DNA of 64,000 bases, from contig JAMAHW010000039.1 in assembly GCA_023627715.1 (NCBI GenBank), positions 124,001-188,000 on the forward strand. The letters are read 5' to 3'. This DNA is from Periconia sp. R9002 (lineage: Eukaryota; Ascomycota; Dothideomycetes; Pleosporales; Periconiaceae). How positions within the stretch are numbered: the first letter of the stretch is position 1; every line of letters begins with the position of its first letter. Both the position numbers and the translations under genes were made by a program. Under the pieces are notes generated by a model. That model did not search any database. It worked only from the letters and a program-made list of their open reading frames with translations, and was not told the origin of the DNA. Positions 56,066 to 64,000 of the stretch are shown here, piece after piece.

Positions 56066-56902
56066 TCATGTCTCTGCAGTGCTCACACCAACCAGACTGG
56101 CCAACTCGGAAACATTCGTATGGTCCGTTGTATTTTGCATTCGGTAGATATACTCGCATTCACCATCTGCATCACAATTAGCGCCTATTCCCGATCACCA
56201 ATTCCCGACGACAAAATCAAAACATACCAGCAGAAATAATCACCTCTCCACCATTGAGGCTCTTCGGTCCAATGTAACTCGTATACTGCACCTGCCCCAG
56301 AGCGCCTTTGATGCCACCCCAAACCCTACTCAGTGCACTTCCCGCATCGCGCATATAATCTCTCTTGTCGTTCGCGCTGCCCTCTTTCAATGTCCAGTTG
56401 AACTTCAAGATAGCGTGCAATTTGCATGTCGGATCAGTATAAATCGGATAGGCAGATGAGGTGGTCTCGGCATATGACTTGATGGGTTGATATGAACCAT
56501 TGCTGATGATGAGGACTGCGCCGCAGTCAGTCTAGTCACTCATACGCGCAAGGAAAAGCTTTAGGCATGTATACTTTGAGTATTCGGAGGCAGTTTCGAA
56601 GGAGGTATGGATTGGCTTATAGCCCGTACATAGGCTTGACAGTTCAAGCACCCTTGGCATTAATGTTAGGCTCCTACCACGTCGCCGCGACGCAGCCGTT
56701 GCTGCGCGTAAAGTGCGCGAATCTTACAGTAGTGCCGGGGGAAGACCAAAACGCTTCGCTTATCTTTTATCAAGTCGCCCAGCGTGCGAGTCTTGCCTTC
56801 GACATCGTAGACTTCGATTTTATGTGCCTCGGCGAGCTCAGCGGGCGAAAGAGGTGTGCGCGCGGCTGAGTGCTCTGGGGGTGGGGCTGGCGGGGTTGAC
56901 AT
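56066..56902 (-). CDS. Peroxiredoxin-like (AhpC/TSA, PRXL2-type) protein (213 aa)
   Basis: Four exons: 56902-56728, 56652-56575, 56515-56228 and 56166-56066. Introns are 75, 59, 61 nt (donors GTAAGA, GTATAC, GTATGT) and phases agree. The joined protein has DLIKDKRSVLVFPRHYWCLN followed by CQAYVRA, a thioredoxin-like CxxC (C-L-N-C), then LIISNGSYQPIKSYAETTS, YPIYTDPTCKLH, the SRVWGGIKGALGQVQYTS region, GEVIISADG and a C-terminus with EYIYRMQNTTDHTNVSELA. It is probably a cytosolic antioxidant-type protein of the fungal AhpC/TSA-like family. The first intron interrupts the CxxC region, which is why the unspliced frames look broken. Confidence 0.88.
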
Positions 56903-57111
56903 GATCAGCGGATTTTTGCAACGGGATGAATTTACGAGTAAATCTTTATATGTATTTTCATGCACAGTGAAAAATGGTTTGCGTGGAATTGGGAATGATG
57001 CATTGGACGTTGAGATATGGTGTTGTCATTGATCAATATTTAAGCGGGTGACTACCCCACACGGACGCCACTTCAAAGCCACAAGGAGACATAATCACGT
57101 GGTATACCTTT

Positions 57112-58131
57112 ATTGACTGAACTTGGAACGCCACACAGTTGCAACCACCACAATGGGGGTGTAAAGGACGTTTATTGGATGGCCAAATTTCTAGAGGGTC
57201 TCAAGGACCCGAAAGGAAACTGTTTCTCAGGTGGAACTTGCATTTCCCCCCAGCATGTCGAATGGGTTGGCGATCTTATCATGATGGTTGTAGATGCGCT
57301 CAACGAATTGAGCAGATTGTTAACGCCACTGTTAACTCTAGTAGGTTGGACGCGATTCTCATGACTGTGGACATTAGTCTTTCTCTTATCCCCGGAGGCG
57401 CTATTGCTAGCACGGTAGTGCTATGTACACTGGTATCCGTATTGCCAAGTTGGTCGCTGAAGCTGGCAGCGACCGATCGGCTTTTGAGGAATGACTTGGT
57501 GCACATTGGTACTAAGCTGACCAGTAAGAAAAAACCGTTGATTGTGGTTGAGATACGCCACCAAAGTCCAAATCTTGACAAGGTCTGGAAGGAGTGGGCC
57601 GGTGTGTCAGACAATGTCCTTCCCGCATTCCCCAGTGGTGAGTGCGTGATGAGTGGAAAGAAGAAGGGCTGCAAGAAACAACCCCCAAAGGAAGAGGACG
57701 AGAAGAACGAGAAGGAGGCCAAGGAGGCCAAGGAGACGTGAGAAAAAGAACACAAGAACAAGCAAAGCAGACCTACCTCTCCTCCCAAGACCCATAAGTC
57801 GCCGAAGCCCACCAAAGCTACTGACACCCCAAAGACTCCTAAGTCCAGTGTGAAACCTGCCGGCGGACCAAAGAAAAAACCCGCCCCTGGAGCTTCGAAG
57901 GAGTTTCCGGTTATCAACACCATAAAGAACACCGCCAAAGCTGCTGCCACTAAATAAGCACCCAAAGATAACTCATCAAGCCCTACAGACGTTGAATACG
58001 ATGACGAGTCGGAAAAGCCCGATATCCCTGGAATTGTCGGCCCCATCATGTCTGCGCTCAACGTGACAATATTTGCCAAGCCGACATCTACATGGGGTAC
58101 GCACATTGGGACGTTGCATTCGGGTGGTTAG
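57112..58131 (+). pseudogene. Decayed gene with two in-frame stop codons
   Basis: The frame starting near 57310 reads DAILMTVDISLSLIPGGAIA and later DNVLPAFPSGECVMSGKKKG, then a Lys/Glu-rich stretch. It meets TGA at 57739-57741, continues in the same frame through a Lys/Pro-rich stretch (THKSPKPTKATDTPKTPKSS), meets TAA at 57955-57957, and goes on (EYDDESEKPDIPGIVGPIMS) to TAG at 58129. An upstream exon in another frame (57112-57261; KDVYWMAKFLEGLKDPKGNC) may join through a 50-nt intron with an atypical GTTGGC donor. Both internal stops are one C-to-T change from CGA and CAA. No protein family is recognised. Confidence 0.6.
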
Positions 58132-59096
58132 TGTACTCACTAAGAATTGACTAATCGTATCAAACGGAAGTGAAAGGCCCAACTTCTAATTTGTATAAAA
58201 ATATAGTTGAGTTGGACCTCCCGATATGCGGCGTCCAGATGTGCCTACCCTCTGTACCTGCGCCCGGTTTTTGAGACCTGTGGCCTGTATAGGTACTCTC
58301 GTGCAAATTTTGGCAGCTTTTCGTGCACTTCTCTGTCACTTTACTGCCTATCTGCATATATTTAATGGAGATCGAAGTTTTTTCTCGAATAACAGACATT
58401 CATCTGCTGGATTCGGTAGATATTACTTGCATTTAACTCTTCATGTTAATAGTATGTATGCTTTGTATGCTTCGTGTATATATAGAATTATTACAAACTC
58501 CATTGTCACCCATATGACTCTGCTCAAAAAGGCTTGTTCAATTCTCTTTTCGTGAAGTGGAAGAAGTCGTTGGAGCCTGCAAGCCGTGCGGCTGAATTCA
58601 CTTTCCCCTTCATGGTTTTCACTGAACCGGGGGTCACCATATCATAACTAGACTATTCATAGATTCTGTTAGCTTAAGGAGATAAGATATTAATGATAAA
58701 TTACTAACGAGAGCCTTAGGTCTGAACATTAAGTGGTGTTCTTCTTTATAGGGTTATTTGATGGGTTGGGGGCCAACAATCGAAGGCGCAGCGCTACGTC
58801 CACGCCATCTTCACATAGGTTACGGCCGTAAAGCAAATCATGACGCCAAACATTACGCACGAATGGAGAAATCCATCCAAAAACACTACGCAATTGACAT
58901 ATGCCGCTGAACTTGGCATCTGTGCTTCAATACAATATTGAGGTCGTGCTACGTGCGCAGAGGCTGACAATGTTGCCAGTGCGAAGATGCCATAGAGTAC
59001 AAATATCGGCGTACTAGATCAATTTAAACCTTCAACCTGCCATACAGCTTGCGCATTGCTATCTATAAATCCTTACCTTTCATAGTTTCCTTCAAA
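58132..59096. other. Intergenic region
   Basis: The frame at 58226-58555 is not convincing. The stretch before 59097 is the presumed promoter of the hydrolase gene (TATAAAT at about 59064). Confidence 0.45.
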
Positions 59097-60221
59097 ATGA
59101 GATACAGTACCGCTTCTTTACTCGCTTTTTGTGCACTGCCATTATCCACTGTAGCTCAGCGACCCCAGAAACCTCCAACCTTGACATGGCCTGAACCTAC
59201 ACTCGGCAACTTCACCATCTCCAACTTTACGTTCGACTCCGGTGAGCATCTCGACAACCTAGACCTCCACTACCACACCCTCGGCAAGCTCCAGACCTAC
59301 CCCAACGGCAGTACCAATGCCGTCTTGATCCTGCACGGTAGCACGGGATCCAGCGCACAGTTCTATGTCGATGAATTCGCTGCCACTGTCTTCAATCCAG
59401 GCCAGGTTCTGGACGTGGAGAAATACTTCATCGTTATCCCTGACATGATCGGGCACGGAAACTCGAGCAAACCAAGCACCACGGAACCACGCGGCAGGTT
59501 CCCGAGCTATCAATACAGCGATATGATCCGCGCAAACCACCAGCTCTTGACCGAGCACCTCAAGATCGACCACCTGAAACTCATCATGGGTGTCTCCATG
59601 GGCGGCATGCATACGTGGTTGATGGGCGAAAAGTATCCCAAGTTCATGGACGCCTTGTTCCCAATCGCGACCCTCCCCACTCAGATCAGCGGTCAAAACC
59701 GTCTCTGGCGCAAATTTATCATCGAGCTCATCACATCTGATCCGGCTTGGAAAGAAGGAAACTACACGGAGCAACCTCTCACTAGTCTCGCTGGAACTCT
59801 CGCACTCACACAAGTCATGTTTTCCAGTCCCGTCGACTACTACGCAAAGTACCCGACACGTGACGCCATGGATGCATTTGTAGAAGGCTTGCTGCCTCAC
59901 GTCCCTGAGTATGACGCAAATGATCAGCTGTTCGCGTGGAATGCATCCCATACGTATGATCCGGAGCGAGAGCTGGGGCTCATCGAGGCGCCTTTGACCG
60001 CGGTGAATACAGCGGATGACATGATGAATCCTCCTGAACCGAACCTTCTACAGAGTTTGATTGGGACGAAGATGAGGCATGGTGTGGGAAAGGCTGTTAT
60101 TGTGCCACGATCCAATGAGACGTATGGGCATGGGACGTATATCAAGGCTTCTATATGGAAAGACGAGCTTGCGCTCTTGTTGGCAGCGGCTGACGGTGCG
60201 AAGTCGAACTGTACGTTCTGA
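59097..60221 (+). CDS. Secreted alpha/beta hydrolase related to the homoserine O-acetyltransferase family (374 aa)
   Basis: A single exon. The ATG (after CTTCAAA) starts a signal peptide (MRYSTASLLAFCALPLSTVA). The body shows the MetX-like alpha/beta hydrolase pattern: LGNFTISNFTFDSGEHLDNL, YHTLGKL, AVLILHGSTGSSAQFY, IPDMIGHGNSSKPS, nucleophile elbow MGVSMGGMHTWLM, a cap region, Asp in AVNTADDMMNPPE, and catalytic His in YGHGTYIKASIW. Several N-glycosylation sites (NFT, NGS, NYT, NAS, NET) fit secretion. The secreted location argues for an esterase or acyltransferase on an external or vesicular substrate rather than methionine synthesis. Confidence 0.85.
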   Translation: MRYSTASLLAFCALPLSTVAQRPQKPPTLTWPEPTLGNFTISNFTFDSGEHLDNLDLHYHTLGKLQTYPNGSTNAVLILHGSTGSSAQFYVDEFAATVFNPGQVLDVEKYFIVIPDMIGHGNSSKPSTTEPRGRFPSYQYSDMIRANHQLLTEHLKIDHLKLIMGVSMGGMHTWLMGEKYPKFMDALFPIATLPTQISGQNRLWRKFIIELITSDPAWKEGNYTEQPLTSLAGTLALTQVMFSSPVDYYAKYPTRDAMDAFVEGLLPHVPEYDANDQLFAWNASHTYDPERELGLIEAPLTAVNTADDMMNPPEPNLLQSLIGTKMRHGVGKAVIVPRSNETYGHGTYIKASIWKDELALLLAAADGAKSNCTF

Positions 60222-62315
60222 TTCTTGTTCGGGATGAAGTAGATCCCGCAGCACATACCTTTGATAGCACGTTTTCCTATTCTTATTGACGACGGGGCTG
60301 AGCTTACTATGTCTGTGTATTTGGTGACATTGTACTATTTTTGCGCACAACATTCAAAGATTAGAATCTAACTAAATTTTGTTCGTCATCCAAAAGCTAC
60401 AAATCTGAAGTTTTTGGACCTCACTGTCCTTCCCACTTGCATTAATGAAAGATGAGACATCTGAGGTTTATGCAGATTACGCACATTTACATATCGAAAT
60501 GCACCTAATCTAGAAATGGCCAAGCATTGCCACCCAATGCCATGATCTCTACTCTTTACACCTCATCCGATGTCTACACTTCATCCCCAGCTCAAAGCGA
60601 CAGGATGAAACCAAGCTCCGCAAAGGCAAACACCGCGCGAAGTACAAATGCAAATTTCCTAACCGATCCCAATAAATTTCGGAAGAGGCATCCGAAAAGC
60701 CAGTTGAATAATCCACGCGACAGATGTGCAAAGAGGGGTGCGTCAACAACGAAAGCTCACAAATTGCGCAAGAATTCACCGCCACTTCGTTTCTGCTTAA
60801 TCGTCCTAAATTAAGTAGGAAACAGTGTGGCAATACGAGCAAATGGGGATACAGGCCCAGCTCTCTAGTTACCGGAAGTTACCGGTATTTGGTTAGTGGC
60901 AGGTTCCATGATCGACCCTCTTGCATTTTTCCTGGCGAGAAAGCATGCACTGGAGCCCTATCACTTCGGTATGACTTCGGTATTTGGACGGAAATGGCCA
61001 CTCATGTGTTTAACGAGGGAAAGTTGTGTTTCGGTTACGAGCGTGGTAGTCGCTAGCGAGGTGAATACAATCTCGACTGCGCGTGGCCTGGTGATGAACG
61101 TGTGGGGTGAGTGGGACAAACTGTAGCGGTGAAGGAGTTATATCATGGTATACTCAATTTGAAATTGTGTGTTTTTCAGATAGATGCTTCGTCCCTGACG
61201 ATTGTAGTCTGAACCTACATGTGCCATGTGATTCGTTAGGTTTGTGTGCCATAACCCAGGTACAGTGTCGTTCGTTCTTGAGTCGCCACGTGGGTGGCAT
61301 TTGGAGATACTGATAGTGTAATGTGACATCCTTTCTTGAATTGAACAAACTTTGTCCACGCGATCAAGGTATGCCTCTCAGGCGACCATCCAGAGACGAT
61401 GGTACGGCGTGTGAGCAGTATCGTCGTTTATGAATGGCGGAGAAAAGATCATTGCCAGGGAATTTTGCTCTTACAGGTCTTGTCTAGTTCGGAGTGCAGA
61501 TGTAAACGGTTAGTATGGGGTGATTTTCCGGCTGATCTACCTCGAGATTATGAACGCCTTATCACAAAACGCGCATCATGCTTTTCAGCACATTCTGGGG
61601 CTGGGGAAATTTATGCAACAAAAACATCGAATCACTTCAGGACAAGGATGTTCGCAAAAGACATGTCATCATTCGTACCCCATCACAGCCCAAATTCGTT
61701 GTACTGTCCATGCACTCAAGGTTTTTGATCATGCAAATCATCGCGGCAGTTGGATTGCGCACTCAAAGCATACATCTGCCTTATCGTAGAAGATGTATCC
61801 TTTACCTTCCTAAAGGTCTGCGAGCCCCGCTGCGCCAATGTACATAGTACGCCTTCCCCGCAAATCTTTTCGGTGGAGTTACTAGTCTAGGAGGAGATGA
61901 CGTTCTAGGCTCCCTGCACGCCACAATGTCTATGCATACAGGTGCATAAAGTCCCTGCTTAAGCTTGAAACCTTATAATCCTGTTGAGAACCTGGGAAAG
62001 CATTGATAACTGTCTTGTCTTTCCCATCATTTAAGAGTGCTTCCGTTTTAGGTGTCCGGCCGGGTTGGTGCCGTGCCGAACTAGGTATAGCCTACACTTT
62101 TTCCTAGACATGGTTACTTTAGGTATACATCGATGCCACGCTAGGCCGCATGATTCTGGACTTTTGTATCATATTTGTAGGCTAGTGTTCGAACTTTCCA
62201 GGTTGAACTGCCGTGGTGGTAGAGTTGTAGGGTTTATGCCTTGCTGTTGTTATATGTCTGATAAGATTTCGTTTTCCAGGGACGGCCCTGAATCAAGACG
62301 ACGACCGTGTTCACC
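60222..62315. other. Long intergenic region
   Basis: About 2.1 kb. It holds introner-like copy 6 (61241-61368). Frames at 60527-60814, 60724-61056 and 61399-61847 overlap on different frames and lack recognisable domains or clean starts, and are not called. Confidence 0.45.
61241..61368 (+). repeat. Introner-like element, copy 6 (diverged)
   Basis: GTGCCATAACCCAGGTACAG, GTCGCCACGTGGGTGGCAT, GGAGATACTGATAGTG, TAATGTGACATCC and ACAAACTTTGTCCACGCG line up in order with copy 4; it ends GATCAAG followed by GTATG. Plus strand, downstream of the hydrolase at 59097-60221. Confidence 0.6.
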
Positions 62316-64000
62316 ATGGCTCATCGTTACTTTTCCCAACTTTTTTTTGCGACTTTGATATTGTTGACGGGACAACTTGTCGTTGGATCGCAGTCGTTCG
62401 CACGGTCCAATGCTAAGTCGCCACTTGAACTTGTAGGGCAAATTCCAACTTGCGCAGTGAGTTTTGCATCGCGACACGAAATTAAAGGAGACTTACAATC
62501 TTAGATTACTTGCCTCTCCCAACATGCTCCGTCAATAGGCTGTACATTGCTCGACATAGAATGTCAATGCTCTTCGAAAAATTCTACCAAGATTCTTTCG
62601 TCGTGTTTACAAGCCAACTGCACATACGAGCAGTCGTTCAGTAAGCGATGCGCAAGTGTTCAACCCTACAGAGCTGACACTGGAAAAGAGCTGCTTCACG
62701 TCCAGGCGGAGTTGTGCGACAAGCCTAGCGATAGCAAATCATATCAAGTCGAGATTACAGCGTATGTTTCCGGTATAGTTGCTGTAATTGCTGTGGTTTT
62801 ACGTTTCGTATCACGACATATTGGGGGGAGTAAGCTCTGGTGGGATGATTGGCTTCAATTGGCCTCGGTGGTAAGACAGAAAACTCATGCTGATAATAGT
62901 GCGCGGAGCTCACTGCTCGACAGATTCTAGTTGTCCCAATGACAGTGGTTCTGCTTTTGAGTGAGAGGTTCCTCAATGTCATCTCATTACGTCAAGCTAA
63001 TATGGTTTCTAGACGTAAAAGCAGGCATCGGCCGTCACATATGGAATCTCACATATCAAAATGTGGTGGATGTCGCAAAATATAGTAAGGTTCAACTGAG
63101 ATTCCTATTCACAGACACTACTAACAACGTACAAGCTTATATAGCCACAATCTTCTGGGCAGTCGAGCTTCTCCTCCTCAAGTATAGCATCCTGTGCCTT
63201 TATCTCAGGCTGTTCCCAAATCGATGGTTGAAGCGGGTCGTAATTGGATTCTCCGTCTTTACCGCTCTGTTCACTCTACCACTAATCGGAATGGCGGCAT
63301 TCCAGTGTGTACCTGTTCGCGCTGTCTGGGATCTTGAAGCAAAACGAACTGCCCACTGCATCGATTACATTGCTATTCTCAAAGCAACCGTCGTTTATGA
63401 GGTTGTCGCGGAGACACTGCTTTTCGCATTGCCGCTTCCCATCGTACTCAACTTGAATTTGAAGCGCACCAAGAAGATCCAGCTAATGGTTTTCTTCGGG
63501 TTGGGAATCATGTAGGTCAGATTCCGCACATTATGTCTTTAGAATCTTTCCGGAAAAAGGAATATGAATACTGACCCCCACAACAGAATCATCGGAATTT
63601 CCTGCGCGCGCTTGCCAGGCCTCCCAGGCGTCGTTGACACAGATGATCAACCCTACACAACTGTACACGCAACGATCCTCGGCTTCATCGCTAGTCTGGT
63701 AGGCCATGTCTGCGCCGCGGTCCCCACTATCCGCGCCCTCCTCCGCCTCGTATGCTGCACCGACAACGTCGAAGGTTCACGGCCCTCCAACTTTGCCGGC
63801 AGCTCCAACAACGGAAAACCCAGCTCACATCAAAGTTCGCAAGCGTCACATCCCACTTCACACAAGCGCAATATCTCCGCTGCCGCGTCGCAGTGGAGCA
63901 GGAAGAATTCCATACCGCACGATTCCCCCGTACCGCGGAGCACGGACTACTTACCAAATGACTGGCAAAGAAAGTCATTCCTGCCGAGGCAGGAGAGTGC
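62316..64000 (+). CDS. CFEM-domain Pth11-type seven-helix receptor (partial, cut by the window end)
   Basis: Exons 62316-62456, 62505-62870, 62924-62960, 63013-63084, 63136-63511 and 63587 to the window end; introns are 48-75 nt and phases agree. A signal peptide (MAHRYFSQLFFATLILLTGQ) is followed by a CFEM domain with its spaced Cys: QIPTCAITCL, IGCTLLDIECQCSS, SSCLQANC and AELCDKP. The membrane part has GKDIW-like GIGRHIWNLTYQNVVD, ATIFWAVELLLLKYSILCLY, LRLFPNRWLKRVVIGFS, CVPVRAVWDLEAKRTAHCID and ARLPGLPGVVDTDDQPY. The cytosolic tail is Ser/Asn-rich and open to the last base. This class acts in surface sensing and signalling in filamentous fungi. Confidence 0.9.

Noticed and set aside
57739..57741. 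A 33-nt intron (GTGAGA...AAGCAG) removing the TGA in the decayed gene
   Set aside because: Too short for a fungal spliceosomal intron; the nonsense codon is the simpler reading.
57300..58106. 268-codon minus-strand frame
   Set aside because: Antisense of the decayed gene at 57112-58131; its Phe/Leu/Gly-rich composition comes from the Lys/Pro-rich plus-strand codons.
59259..59951. Long minus-strand frame opposite the alpha/beta hydrolase
   Set aside because: Exact antisense of a well-supported coding exon; no splice sites or family motifs.
1..64000. tRNA, rRNA or CRISPR features
   Set aside because: No cloverleaf with intact A and B boxes was noticed by eye, no rRNA-like sequence was seen, and CRISPR arrays are not expected in a fungal chromosome. 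A tRNAscan run could still find one.

Overview
The window looks like a piece of a filamentous ascomycete (Pezizomycotina) nuclear chromosome. Most genes carry short introns (about 41-84 nt) with GTAAGT/GTATGT-like donors, CTAAC/CTGAC-like branch points and AG acceptors. Several products are typical of moulds: a CFEM receptor of the Pth11 type, an EF-hand NADPH oxidase (NoxC type), DUF7703 and DUF7730 proteins, an SRPK-like kinase, a cyanase and secreted hydrolases. I cannot name the species; Dothideomycetes or Leotiomycetes would both fit. About 30 loci are called and exon joins were worked out by hand.

Layout. 0-8.4 kb: a partial gene and a 343-aa unknown protein, then a conserved housekeeping pair read divergently, splicing factor SF3a60/Prp9 (3704-5268, minus) and the eIF4A-III-like helicase FAL1 (5592-6840, plus), then a small minus-strand gene. 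8.4-23 kb: gene-poor accessory DNA with tandem repeats, an SRR1-domain gene (9212-10427), three small lineage-specific helical proteins (13157-17563), a basic unknown protein (18745-19581), cyanase (19721-20308) and a DUF1348 gene broken by one stop codon (21108-21561). 23-34.7 kb: a 772-aa secreted unknown protein read divergently from a secreted HExxH metalloprotease, a DUF7730 protein, a large protein kinase with a Cys module whose 3' end is frameshifted, and a DUF7703 membrane protein. 35.8-48.3 kb: a small putatively secreted protein, an SRPK-like kinase, a 330-aa unknown, NoxC, an HSL-type alpha/beta hydrolase and a FAD monooxygenase. 49-64 kb: a Pro/Gln-repeat secreted protein, a coiled-coil protein, a BNR/sialidase-fold secreted protein, a peroxiredoxin-like (AhpC/TSA) protein, a decayed gene with two in-frame stops, a secreted alpha/beta hydrolase and a CFEM receptor cut by the window end.

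The most interesting signal is a dispersed family of about 110-135 bp that I read as introner-like elements. Six related copies share a core and a 3' end resembling branch point plus splice acceptor (ACTAACTTCGTAC..CGATATAG). One copy is exactly the intron of the FAD monooxygenase, and a diverged copy is intron 1 of an unrelated gene at 40.9 kb. The others lie downstream of, or at, stop codons, all in the sense direction of the nearest upstream gene. No operon-like organisation is expected. Functional links between neighbours (secreted pair at 23-28 kb, NoxC-hydrolase-monooxygenase at 41-48 kb) are inference only.
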